DNA from: Kitasatospora mediocidica KCTC 9733
Lineage (GTDB): Bacteria; Actinomycetota; Actinomycetes; Streptomycetales; Streptomycetaceae
Assembly: GCF_000744225.1 (NCBI RefSeq)
Contig: NZ_JQLN01000004.1
Location: 310,001-374,000 of the forward strand
DNA length: 64,000 nucleotides
Reading direction: 5' to 3'
Shown: positions 54,064-62,806 of the stretch, piece after piece
How the letters are laid out: each line of letters opens with the position of its first letter
How positions within the stretch are numbered: the stretch's first letter is position 1
Position numbers and translations under genes: made by a program
Notes under the pieces: generated by a model
Database searches by the model: none
What the model saw: only the letters and a program-made list of their open reading frames with translations
What the model was told of the DNA's origin: nothing

Positions 54064-54166
54064 GACAGACAAGCATAGGACCTGATGATCTACCGTCGGT
54101 CCGGACTCGAAACCGCCTGGGAGCAGGTCCACGGCCCGCCTGGGGCCACCCCGTTACCCCGCCGCC

Positions 54167-54604
54167 TCAGCGCGCGGCGAACCGCGCCAACAGGTCGTCC
54201 TTGCCGAACATCTGCGCCGTGACGACGGCCGACGGCTGCCCGGCCGTCGGGTCCGCGCCGCCCTCCAGCAGGGCGTCCAGCACGTCGTCGGCTCCCTTGA
54301 AGACGGCCCCGGCCAGCGGGGTCTGCCCCCGGTCGTTGGCCCGGTCCGGGTCCGCGCCGTGCGCCAGCAGCACCCGGACCGCCTCCGCGTGCCCGTGGTA
54401 GGCGGCCAGCATCAGCAAGGTGTCGCCTCGGTCGTTCGACAGGTTCGCCGGCGTCCCCGCGTCCAGGAAGGCGGCCAGCGCCGCCTGGTCGCCGGAACGG
54501 GCGGCGCCGAAGATCCGGCCCGCCAGCTCGATCAGCTCGGCATCGGCGCCCTGCTCGTCGGCAGGGGTCTCTGCAAGGTTCTGGGGTTCGCGCTCGTCGG
54601 CCAT
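54167..54604 (-). CDS. Ankyrin-repeat protein
   Basis: A 145-aa cytosolic protein. From about residue 35 it contains roughly three ankyrin repeats: a first degenerate one ending in FLDAGTPANL, then GDTLLMLAAYHGHAEAVRVLLAHGADPDRAN and GQTPLAGAVFKGADDVLDALLEGGADPT. The N-terminal 30 residues are acidic and probably disordered. Ankyrin stacks mediate protein binding; the partner is unknown. ATG at 54604 has GAAGGG about 7 bases upstream. Confidence 0.85.
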   Translation of the reverse strand: MADEREPQNLAETPADEQGADAELIELAGRIFGAARSGDQAALAAFLDAGTPANLSNDRGDTLLMLAAYHGHAEAVRVLLAHGADPDRANDRGQTPLAGAVFKGADDVLDALLEGGADPTAGQPSAVVTAQMFGKDDLLARFAAR

Positions 54605-54971
54605 CTCGGGCCCTTCACTACGGAGGGTTGACAGGAGAGTCCACAGCGGCGCGCACCGGCCCGCCGCGTGGTGCCCCCGCACCGTAACCGGCCGCTGACG
54701 CCCGGGCCAGGACTGTCCGCGATTCGGCCATCACGCACGACACACCGGGCGATCGGTCACGCACCCGTTCGGGGGAATGACACCGGTTCCTCACCAGCCC
54801 CATTCGTCACACCCGTCACAGCAGCAACCGTCCCGGAGAGGCCCCCGGGATGCCGGGCCCGCCAGGCCCGCAGGGCCGCCGCGAGGGAGCCGAAAGCACC
54901 TCACCCCACCCCCGGCCTGCGGCTTCGCGGAAAGTCCACCCATTTGCGCCGTTCCATCATCTATTACTTTT

Positions 54972-54999
54972 TGTCACGATAAGGGAACTTTCCGTGACA
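54972..54999. promoter_or_regulatory. Dyad TGTCACG/CGTGACA in the gap upstream of the small membrane protein
   Basis: The 485-base gap 54605-55089 shows no gene. Its A+T-rich part near 54955-55000 holds this 7-base inverted repeat with a 14-base centre, after a TTTTTGTCA that could be a -35 region. Position and composition suggest the promoter of the membrane-protein/FtsK-like pair. Confidence 0.4.
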
Positions 55000-55089
55000 C
55001 TGTCCCCTGTATGGCTTCGCGGACCGCTCACCGCCGCCATTCCCACGGCAGTGGTCCTTCCTGTCCCCCCGCACCGAGGAGCAGACCCC

Positions 55090-55284
55090 GTGATCCTGTC
55101 CATCTCCGGCATCGTCCTGTTCGGCACCATCGCCTTCCTCTTCTTCCGCCGGGACGGGCTCAAGGTGTCGCACGCCTTGGTCTGCTCCCTCTTCGGCTTC
55201 TACCTCGCCGGCACCGCCATCGCCCCGAGCATTCAGGCGGGCGGCGCGAGCCTGGCCAACCTGCTCGGCGGCATCAAGTTCTGA
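55090..55284 (+). CDS. Small membrane protein (64 aa), conserved-looking
   Basis: GTG at 55090 has GAGGAG about 10 bases upstream. The protein has two hydrophobic segments (ILSISGIVLFGTIAFLFF and SHALVCSLFGFYLAGTAIAPSI) around a RRDGLKV loop, and a short C-terminal tail. It is smaller than most annotated genes but looks like the conserved streptomycete protein encoded next to FtsK-like genes, including some plasmid spread/transfer-type loci. It lies 105 bases before the FtsK-like gene on the same strand. Function unknown. Confidence 0.72.
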   Translation: MILSISGIVLFGTIAFLFFRRDGLKVSHALVCSLFGFYLAGTAIAPSIQAGGASLANLLGGIKF

Positions 55285-55389
55285 CCTCTCGGTCCCGGGG
55301 CCTCCCCCTCGGAGGCCCACCGGCCCGGGCGCGGATCCCACCGCCCCGGGCCGTCCCTATTCGTCCCACCCGCCCGGGGAGTCAGGACC

Positions 55390-56988
55390 ATGTCCCTCAA
55401 CCGCCACCTCACCCGAGGACGCGACCTCGCACGCACCGCCGGTGACCACGCCAACGACATGTTCGCGCCGCTCGCTCTGATCGGACGCGGCCTGCGCCGC
55501 CACGCCGACTGGGCCAGGAGCCGCTGGCAGGCCACCCCCAAGGACCGCCGCGGCCCGACCCTGCTGCTCACCGCCGCCGCCCTGGTCGGCATCGTGCTGC
55601 TGCCGCACGGCCCCCTGCTGGCCGTGGTCGCGCTGGTCGCCAGCGCCGCCTGGGTCGGCCGCCAGCCCAAGGCCGCCACGGCGCCCGAGCCGGACGTCGC
55701 CGACCTGAAGCTGACCGCTCTCTACGCCGCGCTCACCCCCTACCTCGCCTCCCCCGAGGACGTCTGCCCGCTCTACAGCCCGGACGGCAGTTACAAGAAC
55801 GTCTTCGCCGGCTGGGAGTTCGACGGCGACGGTCGGCTCTGCGCCCTGGAGCTCGGCTACCCGGCCTACTTCACCGACACCGAGCCGGCCGCCCGGGCCC
55901 GGGTCGAACAGGTGGTGCAGGGCAAGGCCGGCCGGGCCCGCGAGTACCGCTTCGACTGGGACGAGGAGTGCAACAAGCTCCGGGTCACCGCTCTGGCGCC
56001 GCTCCCCGTCGACCTTCCCGCGCAGAGCTGGGTGACCGCCCCCGGCGAGATCGTGCTCGGCTTCACCGACGCGCTGGCCACCCAGCGGATGATCCCGGTC
56101 AGCCAGGACGGCGGCCCCAGCCACCAGCCCCCGGTCATCTGGCGCACCGGCCCCCGCTCCTCCGAGCCGCACCTGCTGGCGCTCGGCGCGGCCGGCTCGG
56201 GCACCTCCACCCTGCTGCGCACGATCGCCCTGCAGGCGCTGGTGCACGGCGACCTGCTGGTGGTCGACGGCGCCGGCACCGGCGAGCACGCCTGCCTGGT
56301 CAACCGCCCCGGCGTGCACACCGTGGAGACCAGCCTGCACGGCGCACTGGCCGCGCTGGACTGGGCGGCCCAGGAGACGGAGCGCCGGATCGCCGCGCTC
56401 AACACCGCGCGACACAACGGCACGCCCGCCCCCGCCGACGTCACCCGCCCGCTCTGGCTGCTGCTCGACCACCCCACCGAGCTCAGCGAACTCGCCCAGG
56501 CGGAGGGCCGCCCCGACCCGCAGGACCTGCTGGAGACCCCGCTGCGGCACGGCCGCGCGGCCAGGGTCACCGTGGTGGTGGTCGACGCGATCGAGGCCGT
56601 CGACCGGATCTCGGCCACCGTGCGCGCCACCACCCGGGCCCGGGTGGTGCTCGGCTGCGCCGCCCAGGACGACCTGCGCTGCGCGCTCGGCGTCCCGCTG
56701 GACATCGCCCCCGCCGCGCTGACCCCGCCCGGCCGCGGCTACGCCCGGATCGGCACGACGGCCCCGATCCGCGTCCAGGTGCCGGCCACCGTCGACCCGC
56801 TGGACGACGAGGCGCCGGCCCGGTTGCGCGACGCCGTCATCTCGCTGCTCCCGCACCGCGACACCCGCACCGAGGCCGCCGCCCCGCCGATGCCGCAGGC
56901 GGCGCCCGAGGTCGGCCGGGAGAGTGAGCCGCCGGTACGGGTGGAACTCGGCAAGGAGCGCCGGGCGCGGCCCGCGCCGCTGCTCTGA
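55390..56988 (+). CDS. FtsK/SpoIIIE-like ATPase-fold membrane protein with altered Walker A
   Basis: A 532-aa protein. A membrane pair occupies about residues 57-90 (TLLLTAAALVGIVLLPHGPLLAVVALVASAAWV). A central N-domain precedes the ATPase-like domain (about 250-490). The Walker A region reads GAAGSGTST (266-274), so Thr272 stands where the nucleotide-binding Lys belongs. RPLWLLLDHPTEL resembles Walker B with Asp. The chain ends in a Pro-rich tail. It looks like the streptomycete FtsK-like relatives but may not hydrolyse ATP. It is 105 bases downstream of the small membrane protein, so probably one operon. Confidence 0.75.
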   Translation: MSLNRHLTRGRDLARTAGDHANDMFAPLALIGRGLRRHADWARSRWQATPKDRRGPTLLLTAAALVGIVLLPHGPLLAVVALVASAAWVGRQPKAATAPEPDVADLKLTALYAALTPYLASPEDVCPLYSPDGSYKNVFAGWEFDGDGRLCALELGYPAYFTDTEPAARARVEQVVQGKAGRAREYRFDWDEECNKLRVTALAPLPVDLPAQSWVTAPGEIVLGFTDALATQRMIPVSQDGGPSHQPPVIWRTGPRSSEPHLLALGAAGSGTSTLLRTIALQALVHGDLLVVDGAGTGEHACLVNRPGVHTVETSLHGALAALDWAAQETERRIAALNTARHNGTPAPADVTRPLWLLLDHPTELSELAQAEGRPDPQDLLETPLRHGRAARVTVVVVDAIEAVDRISATVRATTRARVVLGCAAQDDLRCALGVPLDIAPAALTPPGRGYARIGTTAPIRVQVPATVDPLDDEAPARLRDAVISLLPHRDTRTEAAAPPMPQAAPEVGRESEPPVRVELGKERRARPAPLL

Positions 56989-57216
56989 GCGGCGAGGGGC
57001 GGGTGCCGCCACCCGACCGGCCGCGCGACGGAATGGCCAATTCAGGTATCGCACCAGTACCCTCCGGAAGGCCATTACGCTCCGGAAACAAGAGACATTC
57101 GGTCACAGGGTGCGAATTTCGCGGCACTCAGGGTGATATCCGGCTCCAGATGTGACAAATCGGACGGAGATGGGTACAAACAGGGGCGGCACGACAGACG
57201 ACGCATGTCCCGGTAC

Positions 57217-57243
57217 GGGAATCTTCGTCGGCGGCCGAGCGTT
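57217..57243 (+). promoter_or_regulatory. Sigma-R-type promoter (GGGAAT-18-GTT) of rbpA
   Basis: GGGAAT at 57217-57222 is followed after exactly 18 bases by GTT at 57241-57243, the consensus of the oxidative/disulfide-stress sigma factor SigR. It lies 64 bases before the rbpA start. In Streptomyces coelicolor rbpA is a known SigR target. The remaining part of the gap 56989-57216 shows no gene. Confidence 0.82.
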
Positions 57244-57306
57244 GACCGAACGACGAAGACAGCGACCAACTAGTCCTGTGGGCCATAAGCCCTGGAGGCA
57301 CGATTC

Positions 57307-57681
57307 ATGAGCGAGCGAGCTCTCCGCGGCACGCGACTTGGGGCCACCAGCTACGAGACCGACCGTGGCATCGACCTGGCCCCCCGCCAGACCGTCGAGT
57401 ACGCATGTCAGAACGGACACCGCTTCGAGGTGCCCTTCTCCGTCGAGGCGGAGATCCCCTCGGCGTGGGAGTGCCGCTTCTGCGGCACCGAAGCCGTCCT
57501 GCTGGACGGTGACGAGCCGGAGGAGAAGAAGACCAAGCCAACCCGGACCCATTGGGACATGCTGATGGAGCGCCGGACCCGTGAGGAGTTGGAGGAGGTG
57601 CTGGCCGAGAGGCTGGCCGTGCTCCGCTCCGGTGGGATGAACCTCGCGGTTCACCCGCGGGACACCCGTAAGAGCGCCTGA
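57307..57681 (+). CDS. rbpA: RNA polymerase-binding protein RbpA
   Basis: A 124-aa actinobacterial general transcription factor that binds the principal sigma factor and the RNA polymerase beta subunit, raising open-complex formation. The N-terminal RbpA tail is followed by a Zn-binding core (Cys34, His38, then WECRFCGTE with Cys56 and Cys59). A Lys-rich basic linker (EEKKTKPTRTHWD) and the sigma-interaction helix (LMERRTREELEEVLAERL) complete it. Full family length. Expression should rise under oxidative and disulfide stress via the upstream SigR-type site. Confidence 0.95.
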   Translation: MSERALRGTRLGATSYETDRGIDLAPRQTVEYACQNGHRFEVPFSVEAEIPSAWECRFCGTEAVLLDGDEPEEKKTKPTRTHWDMLMERRTREELEEVLAERLAVLRSGGMNLAVHPRDTRKSA

Positions 57682-57699
57682 GTAACCGCCCCCGGGCGG

Positions 57700-57757
57700 A
57701 AGAACTGCCGAAGGGCCCCGAACCAGAACTCTGGTTCGGGGCCCTTCGGCAGTTCTT
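57700..57757. terminator. Exceptional 28-bp perfect hairpin after rbpA
   Basis: Arms 57700-57727 and 57730-57757 are exactly complementary, with a near-absent loop. It lies between the convergent rbpA and fxsA genes and would terminate both. 57758-57923 shows no gene. Confidence 0.9.
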
Positions 57758-57923
57758 AGACCGACCGGCAAATGGTGGGTGGAGGAAGGAGCGGGTCGAG
57801 GGCCGAGTCTGGGCGGTGCCGACGAGGGAGCAGCAGCGGAGCTGCGGTGACTGAGGAGAAGCCGTCCAGGCGAGAGCCATCGGGCCGCGACGCCGCCCAC
57901 CATTTGCCGGTCGGTCTTATGCT

Positions 57924-58529
57924 CTACGGCCGGTCGGTCGGCTCGTCGACCACCTCGCCCTGGATCACCTTGCCGTCCGGCCGGTGGATCCGCAGCTGCT
58001 CCTGCAGGCGCAGCGCGTCCGCGAGCGGGGCGGCCGCGGCGGGGGCGGAGCCGCGCAGCGCGGAGCCGGCCACCCGGCGGCCGAGCAGCCGCCACAGCGC
58101 CCTGGTCGGCGGGAAGAGCAGGGTCAGGCCCAGCACGTCCGACAGGAAGCCCGGCAGGATCAGCAGCAGGCCGGCCAGCACGGTCAGGCTGGTGCCGGTC
58201 TCGGCCGCGCCGGACGGCGGCACGGCTCCCTGTTCGAACGAGGCGGTCGCCGCCCGGAAGGCCTTCAGGCCGGCCCGCTTGACCAGCGAGCCGCCGAGCG
58301 CGGCACCGCCGACCAGCAGGGCCAGCACCAGGAACCAGCCGATCAGCGAGGCGACCTGGACCAGCAGCCAGATCTCCAGCACCAGCCAGACGGTCACCAC
58401 GAGCGGGACCACCCGGCGCAGCCGGAAACGACGCCCGGCGGGACGCCCGGGGGCGGGGGCACCGCCATGGGGGGCACCGCCATGGGCGGCGGGGAATGCT
58501 TCGTGGGTCACGGTACGGTTCCACTCCAT
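57924..58529 (-). CDS. fxsA: FxsA-family membrane protein
   Basis: A 201-aa integral membrane protein. VVPLVVTVWLVLEIWLLVQVASLIGWFLVLALLVGGAALGGSLVKRAG and TGTSLTVLAGLLLILPGFLSDVLGLTLLFPPTRALWRLL form the FxsA domain with its typical GFLSD turn. FxsA was named in E. coli for suppressing F-plasmid exclusion of phage T7; its role here is unknown. ATG at 58529 is preferred over GTG at 58544. It follows the N-acyltransferase gene by 40 bases, and the pairing is common in streptomycetes. Confidence 0.9.
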   Translation of the reverse strand: MEWNRTVTHEAFPAAHGGAPHGGAPAPGRPAGRRFRLRRVVPLVVTVWLVLEIWLLVQVASLIGWFLVLALLVGGAALGGSLVKRAGLKAFRAATASFEQGAVPPSGAAETGTSLTVLAGLLLILPGFLSDVLGLTLLFPPTRALWRLLGRRVAGSALRGSAPAAAAPLADALRLQEQLRIHRPDGKVIQGEVVDEPTDRP

Positions 58530-58569
58530 CGCGGCGAACGGCACGCCGGCGGACGGGGTTCCTGACCGG

Positions 58570-60300
58570 CTAGGTCGCCACAGTGGTCAACGGTTCGGGG
58601 GCCTCGGGTGTTCCGCCGTCGGTGCGTCGGCGGCGGCCCGCCAGGAGGGCTCCGCCGCAGGCCAGCAGGCCGAGGACGGAGAGCGTCCACTCCGGCGCGG
58701 CGCCCACCCGGTCGGCGACGGTCTTTCCGTCGCGCAGCGGCACGTCCGCGCTCAGTTCGGCGGGCACCAGCTCGGCGGTACGGCTCTCGACCGTGCCGTC
58801 CGGCCGGATGATCGCACTGATCCCACTGGTCGCGGCGATCACCACGGCCCGGCCGTGCTCGACCGCGCGCAGCCGGGACATCGCCAGCTGCTGGTCGGGC
58901 TGGCCGCTGCGCGCGTAGGTGGCGTTGTTGGTCTGCACGACGATGACCCGGCCGCCGTCGTCGACGGTGTCCCGGACGATCTCGTCGTACGCGACCTCGA
59001 AGCAGATCACATCGCCGATCCTGGCCGGTCCCAGCTGGAGCACGCCGCTCGTCTTGCCGGGGTAGAAGTCCCGGGCGACCCGCTGCAGGCGGGTGATGAC
59101 CTTCATCAGCACCGAGCGGAACGGCACGTACTCGCCGAACGGCACCGGGTGCTGCTTGGTGTAGTGGGCCCCCGGGCCGATCGCCGGGTCCCAGACGATG
59201 CCCTCGTTCTGCACGTGCTGGTTGTCCGGGCCGTCGACCAGGGCGCCGACCAGGGTGGGCACACCGATCGCCTTGACCGCCTCGTCGATTCGCTCGTAGG
59301 CGGCGGGATCGCTGTACGGATCCATGTCGGAGGAGTTCTCCGGCCAGATCACCACGTCGGGCTGCGGCGCCTTGCCCGCCTTGACGGCGGCGGCCAGCCG
59401 GTCGGTGGCGTCGGCGTGGTTGTCGAGCACCTGCATCGGACGGCCGAGGAAGTCCATCCCCGGGTGCGGGACGTTGCCCTGGATGACGGCGACCTTGGTG
59501 GTGGCGTCGGCGTTGGTGGGGACCGGGACGGCGTAGCCGGCCACCGCCACCACCACCGCGCAGGCCCCGGCGAGCGCCGGGACCAGCACCGGCCGGCGCG
59601 CCGCGGGGGCAGGAGCAGCCTCGGGAGCGCCGCGCCGCGCCGCACGCGACAGCAGCGGCAGGTACGGGAGGTACGGGAGCGCCACGAAAGCCAGCAGCGC
59701 GCCGGTCAGCGCGACCGCGAAGGTCACCAGCGGCGCCCCGCCCAGCGCGGCCAGCGGCGTGTACGGGCTGGCGGTGTTGGCGAAGGCCAGCCGTCCCCAC
59801 GGGAAGCCGCCGAGCGGCAGCCGGTCGCGGGCCCACTCCTGGGCCACCCAGAGGCAGGCCCCCCAGAACGGCCAGCCACGCAGCCGGGAGGTCAGCGCGA
59901 GCCCGGCGCCCAGCGCGGCGACGAACAGCGCCTCGACCGTCGAGAGCCCGGCCCAGGCGTCCGAGCCGATCACCCGGATCCAGTCGAGCAGCCCGAGGAA
60001 GAACGGGAGACCGAAGGCGAAGCCCGTCCAGGCGCCCTGGCGCGCGGTGCGGCCGCGGGTCAGCAGCGAGAGCAACGCCACCGCGACGATCGACAGCGGC
60101 CAGACGCCGTACGGCGGGAAGGCCAGTGCGAGCAGCAGACCCGCGACGGCGGCCAGCGCCGTGCGGGGCAGCCCGGCGCGTATGACGGCCCGGCGCCGGG
60201 CGAACCGGCCGGAGCGCACGGACGCGGTCGGCACCGCGGAGTCGTCGGACACGTCGTCCGCGCCGTGGACCCGGGACTCCGAGTCGAGCGGCAATGCCAC
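58570..60300 (-). CDS. lnt: Apolipoprotein N-acyltransferase
   Basis: A 576-aa membrane enzyme that adds the third fatty acid to the N-terminal Cys of lipoproteins. About six N-terminal helices precede the extracellular carbon-nitrogen-hydrolase domain with the Glu-Lys-Cys triad: VVIWPENSSDMDPY (Glu), TKQHPVPFGEYVPF (Lys) and GDVICFEVAYDEIV (Cys). A C-terminal helix follows. GTG at 60300 has GAGAGAT upstream. Actinobacterial Lnt makes triacylated lipoproteins such as the one begun at the left edge. It heads the fxsA pair; the amidohydrolase gene lies 163 bases upstream on the same strand. Confidence 0.93.
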   Translation of the reverse strand: MALPLDSESRVHGADDVSDDSAVPTASVRSGRFARRRAVIRAGLPRTALAAVAGLLLALAFPPYGVWPLSIVAVALLSLLTRGRTARQGAWTGFAFGLPFFLGLLDWIRVIGSDAWAGLSTVEALFVAALGAGLALTSRLRGWPFWGACLWVAQEWARDRLPLGGFPWGRLAFANTASPYTPLAALGGAPLVTFAVALTGALLAFVALPYLPYLPLLSRAARRGAPEAAPAPAARRPVLVPALAGACAVVVAVAGYAVPVPTNADATTKVAVIQGNVPHPGMDFLGRPMQVLDNHADATDRLAAAVKAGKAPQPDVVIWPENSSDMDPYSDPAAYERIDEAVKAIGVPTLVGALVDGPDNQHVQNEGIVWDPAIGPGAHYTKQHPVPFGEYVPFRSVLMKVITRLQRVARDFYPGKTSGVLQLGPARIGDVICFEVAYDEIVRDTVDDGGRVIVVQTNNATYARSGQPDQQLAMSRLRAVEHGRAVVIAATSGISAIIRPDGTVESRTAELVPAELSADVPLRDGKTVADRVGAAPEWTLSVLGLLACGGALLAGRRRRTDGGTPEAPEPLTTVAT

Positions 60301-60463
60301 CTGCGCACCATCTCTCTGATTGGGACCGACCAGCCATGCGCCCGTATCGCACCGCCGGAGCGGACACGCCGCTGCGCGCCCGTACGGGGCTCCGGCGGGT
60401 ATCCGACGACGGTACCTCCCGCCGCGAGCCACCGGTAGTCGCGGCCGGGTGAGAATCCGCAGG

Positions 60464-62092
60464 TCAGCCCGGACGTCCGGCCTGGTACACGGTCCGGCCG
60501 CGGACCACCGTGCGCAGGCAGGCCGGCAGCGGGCCGCCGGGGGTGAGGTCGGGCAGGCCGGGGGTGCCGGAGCGGGGGTCGGTGGACCAGCCCGCGACCC
60601 GCGAGTCCGGGGCCTGCACGACCAGGTCGCCGGTCTCCCAGACCGCGTAGCTGGCCGGGGCGCCCGGCACCAGCACGCCCTCGTGGTCGTGGCCGATCGC
60701 CCGCCAGCCGCCGCGGGTGTGCGCGTTGAAGGCGGCCCGCACCGAGATCCGGTGGTCGGGGGTGCGGTGGAAGGCGGCGGCGCGCACGGTGCCCCAGGGG
60801 TCCAGCGCGGTCACCGGCGCGTCCGAGCCGAAGGCCAGCGGCACGCCGGCCCGCAGCAGCGCGGCGAACGGGTTGAGGCCGGCCGCCCGCTCCGCGCCAA
60901 GGCGCTGGACGTACATGCCGTCCGGGCCGCCCCAGGCGGCGTCGAAGGCGGGCTGTACGGAGGCCACCAGACCGTACTCGGCGAAGGCCGCGACGGCCTT
61001 GTCGTCCAGCGCCTCGGCGTGCTCGACCCGGTGCCGCAGGGCCTTGACGGCCGGCAGGCCGAGCCGGGCCACCGCCGTCCCGACGCCCGCCAGGACGGCG
61101 CTCAGCGCGGCGTCGCCGATCGCGTGGAAGCCGGCCTGCAGGCCCGCCTCGGTGCAGGCGGTGACGTGGTCGGCGACCTGGTCGGCCGTCAGGTAGGCGG
61201 TGCCGGTGTGCTCGGCGTCCTGGTAGGGCGCGTGCAGGCAGGCGGTGTGCGAGCCGAGCGCGCCGTCCACGAAGAGGTCGCCGCCGGCGCCGACCGCGCC
61301 GAGCCGGCGGGCCGTCTCCACGCCGCCCAACTCGCCCCAGTAGCCGTAGACCTCGGGGCCCTGGTGCTCGGCGGCCAGCGCCAGCAGCGCGGTGAGGTCC
61401 TGCTCGGAGGAGATCTCCGGCCCGGCGCACTCGTGCAGCGAGCCGATGCCGAGGGCGGCGGCGCGCTCCAGGGTGGCGAGTTGGGCGGCGCGGCGCTGAG
61501 CGTCCGTCAGGTGGGCCAGGGCGGTGCGGCGCACGGCGTGGTGGGCGTCGCGGGTGAGCGGGGCCTCGGGGTGGAAGCCGGGCTCGGCGTCCAGCCCCGG
61601 GGTGAGCCCGCGCAGGGCGCTGGACGCCAGAGCCGAGTGCACATCGGTGCGGGAGAGGTAGATGGCGGCGCCGCCCGCCGCCTCGTCCAGCTCGGCGCGG
61701 GTCGGCGGGCGGCCCTCGGGCCAGCCGCTCTCGTCCCAGCCGTGGCCGATCAGCACACCGCCCGCCAGGCCCTCGCCGGAGGCGGCGGAGACGAACGCGG
61801 CGATCCGGGCGAGCGCCTCGGCGAGGGTGGGGCAGCCGGTGAGGTCCAGGCCGGTCAGCGCGAGGCCGGCCGAGGTGGCGTGCACGTGGGCGTCCACGAA
61901 GGCGGGGGTGACCAGCGCACCGGCGAGGTCGACGACCTCGTCCGCGACCGAGGCGTAGCCGTCCGCGGCGCCCTCGCTGCCGACCCAGGCGACCTGTTCG
62001 CCCTCGATCAGCATCGCGGTGGCGAAGGGGTCGGCCGGGCTGTAGACGGTTCCGCCGCGCAGCAGCACGGTGCGGGAGGTGCGTTCGGTCAT
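60464..62092 (-). CDS. YtcJ-like metal-dependent amidohydrolase
   Basis: A 542-aa amidohydrolase_3 family enzyme. TPAFVDAHVHATSAGLAL is the HxH metal site; ECAGPEISSEQDL, FHAIGDAALSAVLAG, and HRVEHAEALDD carry further ligands, and FGSDAPVTALDPWGTV the conserved Asp. The family includes N-substituted-formamide deformylase; the substrate here is not predictable. ATG at 62092 is chosen, with an in-frame ATG two codons upstream at 62098. It is 60 bases downstream of the AsnC regulator gene, on the same strand, so possibly co-regulated. Confidence 0.87.
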   Translation of the reverse strand: MTERTSRTVLLRGGTVYSPADPFATAMLIEGEQVAWVGSEGAADGYASVADEVVDLAGALVTPAFVDAHVHATSAGLALTGLDLTGCPTLAEALARIAAFVSAASGEGLAGGVLIGHGWDESGWPEGRPPTRAELDEAAGGAAIYLSRTDVHSALASSALRGLTPGLDAEPGFHPEAPLTRDAHHAVRRTALAHLTDAQRRAAQLATLERAAALGIGSLHECAGPEISSEQDLTALLALAAEHQGPEVYGYWGELGGVETARRLGAVGAGGDLFVDGALGSHTACLHAPYQDAEHTGTAYLTADQVADHVTACTEAGLQAGFHAIGDAALSAVLAGVGTAVARLGLPAVKALRHRVEHAEALDDKAVAAFAEYGLVASVQPAFDAAWGGPDGMYVQRLGAERAAGLNPFAALLRAGVPLAFGSDAPVTALDPWGTVRAAAFHRTPDHRISVRAAFNAHTRGGWRAIGHDHEGVLVPGAPASYAVWETGDLVVQAPDSRVAGWSTDPRSGTPGLPDLTPGGPLPACLRTVVRGRTVYQAGRPG

Positions 62093-62152
62093 GCGCACTA
62101 GTCTGCACCCGGTTTGTCCGCCCCTCGGACACCGGGTCGGGCGGACAGCGCC

Positions 62153-62593
62153 CTACAGCTTGGGCGGCCGGGCCTCGTACGGGGTGGAGAGCACCACGGT
62201 GGTCCGGGTGGAGACGCCGGCGGCGGTGCGGATCCGGGCGAGCAGGTCCTCCAGGTCGCCGGGGGCGGAGACCCGGACCTTGAGGATGTAGCTCTCGTCG
62301 CCCGCGACGCTGTGGCAGGCCTCGATCTCGGGCAGCGGGGCGAGCCGGTCGGGCACGTCGTCCGGGGCGCTCGGGTCGAAGGGCTTGACCGAGATGAAGG
62401 CCGTGAGCGCGAGGTCGACGGCGTCCGGGTCGATGATCGCCGAGTAGCCGCGGATCACCCCCCGCTGCTCCAGCCGGCGCACCCGCTGGTGCACGGCCGA
62501 GGTGGACAGGCCGGTCGCCTTGCCCAGGTCGGTGTAGCTCATCCGCCCGTCCTGGACGAGCAGCTGGACGATGCGTTGGTCGAGGTCCTCCAC
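62153..62593 (-). CDS. Lrp/AsnC-family transcriptional regulator
   Basis: A 146-aa regulator. HTH_AsnC at residues 1-60 (DQRIVQLLVQDGRMSYTDLGKATGLSTSAVHQRVRRLEQRGVIRGYSAIIDP) is followed by the RAM/AsnC ligand domain (residues 65-146, with EIEACHSVAGDESYILKVRVSAPGDLEDLL). It probably senses an amino acid and controls the downstream amidohydrolase or itself. GTG at 62593 starts the reading frame. The divergent region 62594-62806 holds three dyads that suit AsnC dimers. Confidence 0.92.
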   Translation of the reverse strand: MEDLDQRIVQLLVQDGRMSYTDLGKATGLSTSAVHQRVRRLEQRGVIRGYSAIIDPDAVDLALTAFISVKPFDPSAPDDVPDRLAPLPEIEACHSVAGDESYILKVRVSAPGDLEDLLARIRTAAGVSTRTTVVLSTPYEARPPKL

Positions 62594-62662
62594 AAGGCGT
62601 CAACCTACCCCAGATACCGGAGCCGCTCGGCCCACCCGGCGCGCGGCCCGCGAGTGCGCCGG

Positions 62663-62729
62663 TGGCACGTGCCAGGGGAATGTGGCCAAGGCCACACTTC
62701 AGTGCATCACCCTGCCGTCACCTGCAGGG
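62663..62729. promoter_or_regulatory. Three dyads between the AsnC gene and the divergent Cys/His-rich gene
   Basis: TGGCACGTGCCA (62663-62674) is a perfect palindrome. TGTGGCC-AA-GGCCACA (62681-62696) has 7-base arms. CCCTGC/GCAGGG (62710-62729) has 6-base arms. The group lies in a 213-base divergent gap with a regulator gene at one side. Confidence 0.5.
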
Positions 62730-62806
62730 TTATGAGCCCCCCTCGGCGGGAAGTGCTCGTGTTGGCCCCGGCCGAGCCGGCCCGGCCAGATCCAAAGGGG
62801 GATCAG

